Under the pieces are notes generated by a model. The model saw only the letters and a program-made list of their open reading frames with translations, was not told the DNA's origin and ran no database searches. From assembly GCA_029864945.1 (NCBI GenBank), contig JAOTSL010000013.1, forward strand, positions 1 to 22,331: DNA of 22,331 bases. The letters run 5' to 3'. Below are positions 1 through 8,220 of the stretch, one piece after another. This DNA is from Gammaproteobacteria bacterium (GTDB lineage Bacteria; Pseudomonadota; Gammaproteobacteria; S012-40). Position 1 is the stretch's first letter; each line of letters starts with the position of its first letter. Both the position numbers and the translations under genes were made by a program.

Positions 1-19
1 AAGTTCAAGCCCCCCCCTT

Positions 20-574
20 ATGCGCCCTAAATTATCACCAAATTACCTTTCAGGATATCCCGATACGCTGGTATTGCAAGCTCGGCAGTTAATCGAGCGA
101 GGACTGCTGGCCGACAATTTATTGCAGAAATATCCCCTTGTGCATGCCGTGCGCACTGACCGGGCACTTTATGACTATGTGTCGGAGCTCAAGGCGATGT
201 ATTTGCGTAATGCTGGGCAACTTAGCAAGGTCGCCTTTGATAGTAAATTGCATATCACCCATGAAGCACTGGGTACACATACCAGTAAATCACTGGTGCA
301 GGGTGGAAAGCTAAAAGCCAAGCGTGAGATTCGCGTGGCGACGATGTTTAAAGATATGCCCATAGAGTTTTTGAGAATGATAGTTGTTCACGAACTCGCA
401 CACATTAAGGAGTCCGACCATAACAAAAACTTCTATCGACTGTGCAGGCATATGGAGCCGGACTATCACCAATTGGAGTTTGACCTGAGGGTTTATCTTA
501 CCTTTTTAGAAGCGACTGGACAGGCTCTTTGGTCGCCAACTACTGCCACTATTAATAGACCCCCAAACTATTAA
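20..574 (+). CDS. YgjP-type (DUF45, M48-like) zinc metallopeptidase domain protein
   Basis: Predicted cytosolic zinc metalloprotease-fold protein of the YgjP/DUF45 family; the physiological substrate of the family is poorly defined. The zinc signature HELAH is seen at residues 124-128 (VVHELAHIKESDH), followed by a downstream His-rich segment with the NKNFYRLC and EPDYHQLEFDLR patterns expected of the family. No signal peptide or membrane segment is visible. Length (184 aa) is in the normal range. The ATG at 20 has no recognisable Shine-Dalgarno and sits two bases after a run of eight C residues; the frame stays open to the window edge, so the true start may lie upstream. It stands alone, followed by a long gap. 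Family call is firm, start is not. Confidence 0.85.
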   Translation: MRPKLSPNYLSGYPDTLVLQARQLIERGLLADNLLQKYPLVHAVRTDRALYDYVSELKAMYLRNAGQLSKVAFDSKLHITHEALGTHTSKSLVQGGKLKAKREIRVATMFKDMPIEFLRMIVVHELAHIKESDHNKNFYRLCRHMEPDYHQLEFDLRVYLTFLEATGQALWSPTTATINRPPNY

Positions 575-997
575 TGGTCCATCAAATAAGCAATTAGGCA
601 GTGTGACTTATCCTATAAAATAAGTTGTATTTGGAAACTGTTACTTATACGTTAGGTCTTACTTGTCAGTCTGATTTAGATACCGCCGAGACTGTTTAAG
701 CAATCGATTTCATTATTAATAATTCAGTCGTAGTGGAAGCGAACGTGAAAACTACATCTGATTTTATATAAAAGTAGTAAATTAGTTTTATGACTTAAAT
801 CTGCTAGTCAAATTATTTGGCTGGCAGATTTTGCTTTAAAGTAGTTCGTCATTCTGTAAAATTAATCTGTAGGGCTCTTCTTGCAGTTTTCAATATTTCT
901 ATCTCTTGCATAGCGTAAATGTTTCTGACTATGATGTTTCATTGTAGTAATTCATTGGTTTTATATTTTGTTATCAATATTTAAAGGAGGGTGGCCT
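575..997. other. Gap without a gene; contains a strong hairpin
   Basis: No convincing coding frame. It holds a 6-bp inverted repeat (ACTTAT / ATAAGT) at about 606-625 around a TATAAAAT-like sequence, then a very strong hairpin at 797-831. The end of the gap carries the ribosome-binding site AAGGAGG (984-990) of the downstream thioesterase. A promoter-like TATAAAAT followed about 180 bases later by a terminator-like stem would fit a small RNA, but this is speculation. Confidence 0.4.
797..831 (+). terminator. Strong 16-bp hairpin, terminator-like
   Basis: AAATCTGCTAGTCAAA pairs with TTTGGCTGGCAGATTT across the three-base loop TTA. All 16 positions pair if two G-U wobbles are allowed. The following bases are TGCTTTAAAG, a broken U tract, so intrinsic termination on the plus strand is plausible. 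It lies about 220 bases beyond the YgjP-type gene. It could end that transcript or a small RNA transcribed from the gap. Confidence 0.6.
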
Positions 998-1447
998 GTG
1001 GAGGCGCTGGACTTATCATTTGATGTAAGGTGGGCTGATATAGATGCTAATCAACATATGCGTCATTCGGCCTATTACGACTATGCAGCTCATTTACGTG
1101 TACAACTGTTAAAAAAAATTGGTATGGATGTTATTACTTTATCCAGTTTGAAAATTGGTCCAGTTTTATTTCGTGAAGAAGCACTCTTTCTTCGTGAGAT
1201 TGGGATGGATGACAGAATTAGAGTTAACGTCAAGTTAAAACGAATGCGGCCTGATGGTTCGCGCTGGACGTTTTTTCATGAGTTTTTTAAAGATGAAGGA
1301 AAGGTTGCGGCGACTGTGACCGTTGATGGGGCCTGGCTGGATCTTACCAAGCGCAAATTAATAGCACTACCGGATCAGTATCTCGAACTGGCTTTGGGTA
1401 TTGTGCGAACTTCAGATTTTGAATTTGAAATAAAAGATAGAGCTTAG
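998..1447 (+). CDS. Acyl-CoA thioesterase, hotdog fold (4HBT family)
   Basis: Small cytosolic thioesterase of the 4-hydroxybenzoyl-CoA thioesterase-like group, predicted to hydrolyse an acyl-CoA or acyl-ACP. The acyl group cannot be told from sequence. The N-terminal WADIDANQHMRHSAYYDY segment is the typical active-site region, with the Asp, the H-M pair and a central helix. The later RMRPDGSRWTFFHEF and VTVDGAWLDL strands fit the hotdog sheet. The start is placed at GTG 998 because AAGGAGG ends seven bases before it; the frame also runs up to a TTG at 968, which would put the ribosome-binding site inside the gene. About 149 aa, normal for the family. It stands alone between two long gaps. 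Confidence 0.85.
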   Translation: MEALDLSFDVRWADIDANQHMRHSAYYDYAAHLRVQLLKKIGMDVITLSSLKIGPVLFREEALFLREIGMDDRIRVNVKLKRMRPDGSRWTFFHEFFKDEGKVAATVTVDGAWLDLTKRKLIALPDQYLELALGIVRTSDFEFEIKDRA

Positions 1448-2169
1448 AAAAATTGCACGGTATATAAGAGGGTTAAATGTCATGATGGAGTCATATAGGC
1501 ATATTTCGAAAGCGGTAGAGTGTGAGATGTGAAAGATTATTTTGGTGTTAATTTCCGGTAATGAACTTTACAGAAGCAATTTAGTCCTAAGCATTCTTCT
1601 TCTATATTCTGGCAGTAAGTCAGTAGTTCCTTGGCTAAACGAAAATAAGCCAGGTACTTTATTTCCAGCATGAAGAGTGGCAAGCTATTCGTTATGAGTC
1701 CTTGAGTTAAATAAAAAAGGCATTTGTTTAGGTAAGCGTCATTTTTTCATATGTCGTTGGATGGGCGAGTAGTGATTATTAGCGTGAATTATCTGAACTG
1801 GTCTCAGAGGTGCTGAGAACCGCTTGTGGGTGCAGATAGCTACGGATGAAGAGCTACTGACAGATGGAAAAAAATATGTGACCGATTGAGTACGAAAACA
1901 ACGCAGATATGAGGTAAAAGATGAATACGCTGAGTAGTCACAACAAATTTAGATATCGAAACTTGAGTTATATTTGTTATTGTTTGTGCCTGTGGGGCTG
2001 GATCTGATTTATACATTGTTTTACCCTAGTGCTGTTTTGTGAGTAAATCGCAATCAATATGGTTGTTTTTTGCCCACATCAGATTCCTCCGTCAGCGCCA
2101 TTACCTAACGGTTATTTGGGAAAGCCAAAACAAAACGCGTTATAAAATACGGTGAGCCATGTGTAGTCC
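1448..2169. other. Long gap, possible decayed coding frame at 1818-2042
   Basis: No intact gene. On the plus strand the frame from 1818 to 2042 reads like protein but carries internal stops at 1887, 1935 and 1950. Its parts include NRLWVQIATDEELLTDG, RKQRRYEVKDEYAE and a hydrophobic LELYLLLFVPVGLDLIY. The mix of charged helix and membrane-like segment looks more coding than the rest of the gap, but I recognise no family and random sequence is possible. Another frame upstream (SELSELVSEVLRT, near 1790-1820) might belong to it through a frameshift. Confidence 0.25.
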
Positions 2170-2199
2170 TTGACTGCAAGTGGTGTTAAAGCGTATAAA
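2170..2199 (+). promoter_or_regulatory. Sigma-70-type promoter for topA
   Basis: TTGACT at 2170-2175 and TATAAA at 2194-2199 are separated by 18 bases, about 65 bases before the topA start. This is the best sigma-70 match seen in the gap. A second TATAAAAT lies near 2141 without a good -35 box. In E. coli topA is controlled by several supercoiling-sensitive promoters; whether that holds here is unknown. Confidence 0.6.
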
Positions 2200-2263
2200 A
2201 TAGCGCCGCAGAAATGCCGACATACAGCGGCTTTCATTTAATAAACTGGAAATAGATACAAAT

Positions 2264-5014
2264 ATGGGAAAATCACTGGTTATAGTCGAGTCACCTGCAA
2301 AGGCAAAGACTATTAATAAATACCTGGGTAAGGATTTTATTGTGAAGTCCAGTGTCGGTCATATTCGCGATCTACCTACTAGCGGTAGTGCATCGGCCGC
2401 TTCGGCTATGGACCCAAAGGCACGCGCTAAGCTGGCAGTTGAAGCAAAGAAAATGACGCCCGCTAAACGCGAAAAAGCCAAGTTGGCGCGCTCAAAAATC
2501 GCACTGGTTAATCGAATGGGGATAGACCCAGAGAATAATTGGGACGCGCATTACGAGATTATGCCCGGTAAAGAAAAAGTAGTTGCAGAGCTGCAAAAGC
2601 TGGCAAAAAACGCCGACACTATCTATCTCGCAACGGATTTGGATAGAGAGGGGGAAGCCATTGCATGGCACCTTACTCAGGCAATTGGCGATAAAAATGT
2701 AGAATTTAAACGCGTTGTTTTTAATGAAATTACCAAAACAGCCATTCAAGACGCGTTTGCTAATCCAACTGTACTTGATCAGGATCAGGTCAACGCACAA
2801 CAAACACGACGTTTTCTTGACCGTGTTGTTGGTTATATGCTGTCACCGCTATTATGGAAAAAGCTAGCACGAGGTCTTTCTGCCGGTCGAGTGCAATCTG
2901 TTGCAGTACGACTAGTCGTTGAACGTGAGCGTGAAATTCACGCGTTTAACCCTGATGAATATTGGGATGTGTACGCTGATTTAACTACGCCAGCTTCCGG
3001 TAAGCAATCGGGCGAAGACTTGCGTATGCAGGTAATGAAACAAAATGATGAAAATTTTCGACCGACAAGTAAAGAAGAAACAGATACAGCATTGGCTATT
3101 TTGCAGTCAGCTGATTACAACATTGTAAAGCGCGAAACAAAACCCTCATCCAGCAAGCCCAAAGCACCTTTTATCACCTCAACATTACAACAAGCTGCTA
3201 GCACGCGATTAAATTTCGGCGTCAAGAAAACAATGATGATGGCACAGCGACTTTATGAAGCTGGTTACATCACTTACATGCGTACAGATTCAACCAATTT
3301 GAGTGCTGAAGCTGTAGCAACTGCACGAGAGTTTATTGAAAAAAAATACGGTAAAGATTATTTACCTGAAAATCCGATTGCATACAGTAGTAAAGAAGGT
3401 GCTCAAGAGGCGCATGAAGCCATACGACCTTCGAATGTGTATACCATGAAATCTGACCTGGAAAAGGTTGATGATGATGCTATTCGGCTTTATGAGCTCA
3501 TCTGGCGTCAGTTTGTTGCTTGTCAAATGCCGGCGGCCAAGTTTGATGTGACGACTATCACTGTTGATGCTGCTGGATTTGAACTGCGCACCAAGGGTCG
3601 AGTAGTGATATTTGAAGGTTGGACAAAAGTACAGCCACCACAATCAAAAGGTAAAGATGACATTATCCTGCCGGCAGTTGCCGAAGGTGATGTGTTGAGT
3701 TTAAATCAACTAGACCCGTCTCAGCATTTCACTAAACCATCAGCTCGGTTTAGTGAGGCATCGCTGGTACGTGAATTGGAAAAACGAGGCATTGGTCGTC
3801 CATCAACTTATGCCGCGATTATTTCAACCATTCAAGATCGTGGTTACGTGACTGTGCAAAACCGTCGTTTTTATGCGGAAAAGATCGGCGATATTGTAAC
3901 CGAGCGCTTAGTTGAAAATTTTGGTGAATTACTTGATTACAGTTTTACTGCCAAGATGGAAGAAAAACTGGATGCAATTGCGACTGGCAAGAGCGATTGG
4001 CACGATGTGCTTGATGCTTTTTATGAGGATTTCACATCGCAGTTAACGCGTGCAGATAGTGATGAAAACGGTATGCGTGGTAATGACCCCATTGCAACCG
4101 ATCTTGAATGCACGACCTGTAGTCGTCATATGCAAATTCGAGCAGGTGCGACAGGTGTGTTTCTTGGGTGCTCAGGTTACAACTTGCCACCGAAAGAACG
4201 CTGTAAAACCACCATGAACTTAATTTCAGGTGATGAAGCGGTTGATGCTGACGCTGATGAAGAAAGCGAAGCGCGAGCCTTGCTTAAGCGTCGCCGCTGC
4301 CCAAAATGTGATGTTGCTATGGACAGCTATCTTATTGACGAAACACGTAAGCTGCATATTTGTGGTAACAGCCCAGATTGCACGGGTTATGAAGTTGAAA
4401 GCGGCACCTTTCGTATCAAAGGCTACGAAGGTCCCGTGGTTGAATGTGATAAATGCACCGCCGACATGCAGCTCAAAACTGGACGATTTGGTAAATATTT
4501 TGGTTGTACTAACGAAGAATGTAAAAATACGCGCAAGTTATTACGCAGTGGCGAAGTTGCACCACCAAAAGCAGATCCCGTTCACATGAACGAGTTACCT
4601 TGTGAAAAATCTGACGGTTACTTTGTATTACGTGATGGTGCGGCAGGTATTTTTCTCGCATCTAGTGCTTTTCCAAAATCACGCGAAACACGCCCACCGT
4701 TGGTGAGAGAAATTTTACCTCATCAGGCAGAACTTGATCCAAAGCACCTATACTTATGTGATGCGCCAGTAAAAGACAACAAAGGTCGTGATACCGTAAT
4801 ACGCTTTCGTCGCAAGACAAAAGAACAGTATGTCATGACAGAAGAAGACGGCAAAGCAACAGGCTGGGAAGCCACTTTTGTGGGTAATACATGGGTGGTC
4901 AGTGAGCCGCCGAAAAAAGTAGCGAAGAAAAAAGCAGTTGCGAAAAAAGTCGTTGCCAAGAAAGTCGCCGCTAAGAAAAAAGTGGCTAAGAAAAAGGCCG
5001 CAAAGAAAGATTAA
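2264..5014 (+). CDS. topA: DNA topoisomerase I (type IA)
   Basis: Relaxes negative supercoils by cutting one strand through a 5'-phosphotyrosine link. The TOPRIM domain is at the N terminus (VIVESPAKAKT, with Glu9; TDLDREGE, with Asp125, Asp127 and Glu129). The nucleophile is Tyr338 in YITYMRTDS. After the toroidal core come three C-terminal zinc fingers starting with cysteine pairs near residues 616/619, 679/682 and 728/731, then further ssDNA-binding repeats. The last 30 or so residues are an almost pure Ala/Lys/Val tail. At 916 aa it is slightly longer than the E. coli enzyme because of this tail and an Ala/Lys-rich insert at about residues 41-80. ATG 2264 aligns with the conserved MGKSLVIVES start. 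It is transcribed alone, convergent with the chemoreceptor gene. Confidence 0.97.
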   Translation: MGKSLVIVESPAKAKTINKYLGKDFIVKSSVGHIRDLPTSGSASAASAMDPKARAKLAVEAKKMTPAKREKAKLARSKIALVNRMGIDPENNWDAHYEIMPGKEKVVAELQKLAKNADTIYLATDLDREGEAIAWHLTQAIGDKNVEFKRVVFNEITKTAIQDAFANPTVLDQDQVNAQQTRRFLDRVVGYMLSPLLWKKLARGLSAGRVQSVAVRLVVEREREIHAFNPDEYWDVYADLTTPASGKQSGEDLRMQVMKQNDENFRPTSKEETDTALAILQSADYNIVKRETKPSSSKPKAPFITSTLQQAASTRLNFGVKKTMMMAQRLYEAGYITYMRTDSTNLSAEAVATAREFIEKKYGKDYLPENPIAYSSKEGAQEAHEAIRPSNVYTMKSDLEKVDDDAIRLYELIWRQFVACQMPAAKFDVTTITVDAAGFELRTKGRVVIFEGWTKVQPPQSKGKDDIILPAVAEGDVLSLNQLDPSQHFTKPSARFSEASLVRELEKRGIGRPSTYAAIISTIQDRGYVTVQNRRFYAEKIGDIVTERLVENFGELLDYSFTAKMEEKLDAIATGKSDWHDVLDAFYEDFTSQLTRADSDENGMRGNDPIATDLECTTCSRHMQIRAGATGVFLGCSGYNLPPKERCKTTMNLISGDEAVDADADEESEARALLKRRRCPKCDVAMDSYLIDETRKLHICGNSPDCTGYEVESGTFRIKGYEGPVVECDKCTADMQLKTGRFGKYFGCTNEECKNTRKLLRSGEVAPPKADPVHMNELPCEKSDGYFVLRDGAAGIFLASSAFPKSRETRPPLVREILPHQAELDPKHLYLCDAPVKDNKGRDTVIRFRRKTKEQYVMTEEDGKATGWEATFVGNTWVVSEPPKKVAKKKAVAKKVVAKKVAAKKKVAKKKAAKKD

Positions 5015-5080
5015 TGTAATCGTGACTGCACTTGAGACAAGTGTAGAGCGATAAAATAGCCGGAACCGGAGTTCTTTTTG

Positions 5081-5104
5081 TTGTTGTGTTTATTGTTGTG
5101 TTTA
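5081..5104. repeat. Tandem 12-bp repeat, two copies
   Basis: TTGTTGTGTTTA occurs twice head to tail in the gap between topA and the convergent chemoreceptor gene. A weak GAAC/GTTC stem followed by five T lies just before it (5062-5079) and may help end topA transcription. Confidence 0.6.
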
Positions 5105-5227
5105 TTGGCGCATAGGTATGTAGGCTGGCGGTAGATTCATCGTGTCAAAAAGTTCAGGAGAGCAAGCCTACAACCTGGAATAATGCGGCGCCAACTCTAG
5201 ATTATTCCGAGTTTTATTTGCTATGTG

Positions 5228-5251
5228 AAAAGTTAGGCCTTGCAACCTAAC
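5228..5251 (-). terminator. Intrinsic terminator of the chemoreceptor gene
   Basis: Read on the minus strand, GTTAGG and CCTAAC form a 6-bp stem around an 8-base loop and are followed by TTTT. The upstream arm overlaps the TAG stop codon of the chemoreceptor gene. The stem is short, so strength is uncertain. Confidence 0.5.
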
Positions 5252-6494
5252 CCTTAAGCTTAAATTCGCCAATCATTTCCTGTAATTCACCCGTTAGGTC
5301 AATAAGTTGATTGACTTCTTTTAATGATTTATTCGCGTCCGACACAACAGACTCTGACATATTTAATATATTTTGAACTGATGCATTAACAGTTTCATTT
5401 GATTGTTTTTGTTCTGCAGAGGCTGATTCTATCTGCCGATTTGTTGTAGCAATATTTGCCACAGCATCGATAATACCTAATAGTTTTGTGGCAACAGATG
5501 AGACGGTTTCAGTGTTGTGATGAGCTGTTTCTTTCGCTCCCTTCATGCTGGTGACTGCTATTTTTGTTTCTCGTTGCAATTCTTCAATCATTGACTGAAT
5601 TTCTTGAGTTGAATCCCGTGTTCGGGAGGCCAATGTGCGTACTTCATCAGCAACAACAGCAAAGCCCCTGCCTTGTTCGCCAGCACGGGCTGCTTCAATG
5701 GCCGCATTTAAAGCTAATAAATTTGTTTGTTCCGCTATTCCACCAATTACCTTCACTACCTCACCAACGGAATCACTTCGTTTTTCTAGTGCTGTCATTG
5801 TAGTTGACGCTGCATCTAACTCATTTGCTAAGTCAGCAATAGATTTCATTGATTCCTGTAATTCATTGCCACCCTGACTAGCACTATTTTCTGTTTCGGT
5901 TGCATTAGTAGCCGCAGCAACAGCACTATTATTTATATCAGTAACACCTTGAAGCATTAACAATATTTGTTGTGAGGATGTTTTTGACTCATCTTGTTGA
6001 TTGATTGCATTTTCTAATACGGCAAGTGTAAAACTAGAAACAGAAAATGAAGACTGTGCCATAGTGGACGTCCGCGAGGAAACTTCTTTAACAATACTCT
6101 CAAACATCCATAACATTGAATTTGTGCTATCAGAGATATCACCAATAACATCATCACTTTTAATGTTACACGTTGCTGTTAAATCCTTTTCTGAAACGGC
6201 TGTCGCAATATCCCTTAACTGACGTAGTGGTTTCACAATAATTTGGTTAACCATATAAAAATTCGCAAATCCAATTGTAAGGCCAGCGCCTATACAACCC
6301 ACAACGAACCAGGGCAACATTCCCGGTTTCCAATCAACGAAGAAATAGGCGTAAAAAGGAAATACAGCTCCCATAAACAGGCCAAAACCAAGGCAGGCAT
6401 AAATTAATCGGCTGAGCAAACTGGTGCGCGGGCTACGAAAAAGCGCAAACTTTCTTATTCGTGAACCTTGTTGTTTTTTCATTAACTGTCTCAT
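5247..6494 (-). CDS. Methyl-accepting chemotaxis protein without a periplasmic sensor domain
   Basis: Inner-membrane chemoreceptor-like protein that would signal to a CheA-CheW complex. A basic N terminus is followed by two membrane segments (about 29-52 and 60-82) joined by only about seven residues, so there is no room for a ligand-binding domain outside. A HAMP-like linker (about 85-140) leads into the coiled-coil signalling domain. The conserved hairpin tip lies at residues 251-286 (GIAEQTNLLALNAAIEAARA, then GFAVVADEVR). At 415 aa it is shorter than typical receptors. No Shine-Dalgarno precedes ATG 6494; the Met at residue 5 is an alternative start. No CheA, CheR or CheB gene is in the window. 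It may sense membrane state, an intracellular cue or a partner protein. Family call is firm, input is unknown. Confidence 0.93.
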   Translation of the reverse strand: MRQLMKKQQGSRIRKFALFRSPRTSLLSRLIYACLGFGLFMGAVFPFYAYFFVDWKPGMLPWFVVGCIGAGLTIGFANFYMVNQIIVKPLRQLRDIATAVSEKDLTATCNIKSDDVIGDISDSTNSMLWMFESIVKEVSSRTSTMAQSSFSVSSFTLAVLENAINQQDESKTSSQQILLMLQGVTDINNSAVAAATNATETENSASQGGNELQESMKSIADLANELDAASTTMTALEKRSDSVGEVVKVIGGIAEQTNLLALNAAIEAARAGEQGRGFAVVADEVRTLASRTRDSTQEIQSMIEELQRETKIAVTSMKGAKETAHHNTETVSSVATKLLGIIDAVANIATTNRQIESASAEQKQSNETVNASVQNILNMSESVVSDANKSLKEVNQLIDLTGELQEMIGEFKLKG

Positions 6495-6807
6495 AAATCG
6501 TTTGGACGTATTGGTATGTCGACTTATTCAATGAAAAACTTAACTTATTTGGAAAATATTCCTTAGTATAATGCTGCTTGTCTTTTAGATGATAAACAGT
6601 AGCTATTTTTTGGTTTTATTTAATAAATGTTATTAATATCAAAAGGTTGGTGGGCTAACTTGTTTTTTTTCGTATTGATGGAATTATACCGAATTATGGG
6701 CGGATACTAGTATTGTAAGTGTCGTTTCAATCAAGGAGAGGGAATGTCGCAGCAGTCGTACTTTTACTGCGACTTAGTTTTTAACCACTATTGTTTTTGG
6801 TTATGGA
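6495..6807. other. Gap between chemoreceptor and channel genes
   Basis: This gap should hold the chemoreceptor promoter (minus strand). It also contains a plus-strand hairpin at 6746-6773 and a short plus-strand frame with a good Shine-Dalgarno starting at ATG 6744. Nothing else stands out. Confidence 0.4.
6746..6782 (+). terminator. Hairpin followed by a T-rich tract
   Basis: GTCGCAG (6746-6752) pairs with CTGCGAC (6767-6773) around a 14-base loop, and TTAGTTTTT follows on the plus strand. It lies just beyond the 3' end of the minus-strand channel gene, but the T tract is on the plus side, so it would stop plus-strand rather than channel-gene transcription. Confidence 0.4.
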
Positions 6808-8055
6808 TTAGTTTCTCGTCAGTTTACTAAAATCATGCCCTGTTGGATTTTGGAAAACGGACAAATCAAATTCAGTTAAAACTGCGAGTAAGTGATCAAA
6901 TATATCCGCCTGGATGTTTTCATAGTTACCCCAATTCTTATCTTTGCAAAAAACATATATTTCAATAGGAATGCCGTTGTCAGCAGGGGCTAGTTGTCTC
7001 ACTAATAACGTCATTTCCTGATTGATCATTGGGTGACCCTTTAAGTAAGCAAGGACATAAGCGCGAAAGCAACCTATATTGGTGAGGTTCCGGCCATTTG
7101 CTTTACTTGATGAGTCAATTCCTATTTTTTTATTGTATTGGTCTACATCGATTCCTTTTTGTTGTAAGTAGTCAGTGATGAATTGAATCTTTTTTAAATG
7201 TTGAAGAAGGGTGTCATCTAAAAATCGGATTGATTGCAAATCGATGTTTAATGCACGTTTAATACGACGACCATCAGAGTCACTCATGCCGCGCCAATTT
7301 TTAAATGACTCACTAATTAACTGATAAGTAGGAATGGTGGTGATGGTTTTATCCCAGTTTTGTATTTTGACAGTGGTGAGTGTGACATCAAGTACGTCAC
7401 CATCTGCACCGTGTTTTGGCATTTCAATCCAGTCACCACGTGCGACCATTCTATTAGCCATTAGTTGAACGCCGGCGACAAAGCCCAGGATAGTATCTTT
7501 GAAAATCAATAATAATACGGCTGTTAATGCACCTAAACCACTGAGTAGATAAACTGGTGTCTTATTAAGCACTATCGCAACAATTAAAACAGCACCAATA
7601 AAATACGCAATAATTTTTAATATTTGCGTGAAACTTTTAATAGGAATTTGTTTGGATACATCGTTAACACGAAATATTTCGGTAACGGCATTAAGCAGTG
7701 CATCAATTAGACGAGTGCTAAGTATTATTATATAAATGAGTATCAAGTTATTAATAACTTGAATAGCTAAATCGTAAGTAGTAAGAGGAATGTGAATCAG
7801 TGAATACAAAATAAGTGCTGGAGCAAAATGTGCCAGACGATTTAATACCTGTGTTTCGAGCAGTGTATCATCCCATGATGTTTGAGTTTTGTTGATAATT
7901 TTGCTTAATGTGCGCAGTATCCAGTTTTTTGCGATAAAATTACCAAGTAAACTAAGAGTAATAATGAAAAGTATCGTTACAAGCCGCGCTGTAATGTCAG
8001 CAAACTCTGCATTTAGGCCATAATTAATCAAACTACTCTGTACTGTCTCTAGCAT
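6808..8055 (-). CDS. ybdG: MscS-family mechanosensitive channel, YbdG type
   Basis: Inner-membrane channel of the MscS superfamily; YbdG of E. coli has a miniconductance mechanosensitive role in osmotic downshock. Membrane segments are visible at about 24-42, 70-90, 98-120, 140-163 and 168-200. The pore-lining segment (GLGALTAVLLLIFKDTILGF) leads directly into the conserved MscS beta domain (RMVARGDWIEMP, then DVTLTTVKIQNWDKTITTIP and ESFKNWRGM). The soluble C-terminal domain follows. Length of 415 aa matches YbdG. ATG 8055 has only a weak GGGA upstream. Neighbours on the same strand are 165 and 313 bases away, so it is probably its own unit. The subfamily assignment rests on motif and length recall, not on an alignment. 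Confidence 0.9.
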   Translation of the reverse strand: MLETVQSSLINYGLNAEFADITARLVTILFIITLSLLGNFIAKNWILRTLSKIINKTQTSWDDTLLETQVLNRLAHFAPALILYSLIHIPLTTYDLAIQVINNLILIYIIILSTRLIDALLNAVTEIFRVNDVSKQIPIKSFTQILKIIAYFIGAVLIVAIVLNKTPVYLLSGLGALTAVLLLIFKDTILGFVAGVQLMANRMVARGDWIEMPKHGADGDVLDVTLTTVKIQNWDKTITTIPTYQLISESFKNWRGMSDSDGRRIKRALNIDLQSIRFLDDTLLQHLKKIQFITDYLQQKGIDVDQYNKKIGIDSSSKANGRNLTNIGCFRAYVLAYLKGHPMINQEMTLLVRQLAPADNGIPIEIYVFCKDKNWGNYENIQADIFDHLLAVLTEFDLSVFQNPTGHDFSKLTRN

Positions 8056-8220
8056 ATTGTTCCCGTTATATTAAAGTTTCACGCAATAAATAGGCAGTCT
8101 ATTATCTGCTACTAGTGGGGGAGTCGCAATGAAAATGAACGCTCGTTGCTATAACGACTAAGGTTAATCATCGTCGGTTATGTGGGTGTAATTATATGGA
8201 GTAGATTAGTTCCAGAGAGA

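Noticed and set aside
968..997. TTG start for the thioesterase
   Set aside because: The strong AAGGAGG at 984-990 would lie inside the gene; GTG 998 is at ideal spacing from it.
4230..4589. 119-codon frame overlapping the topA zinc-finger region on the same strand
   Set aside because: It is an out-of-frame shadow of the well-conserved TopA sequence.
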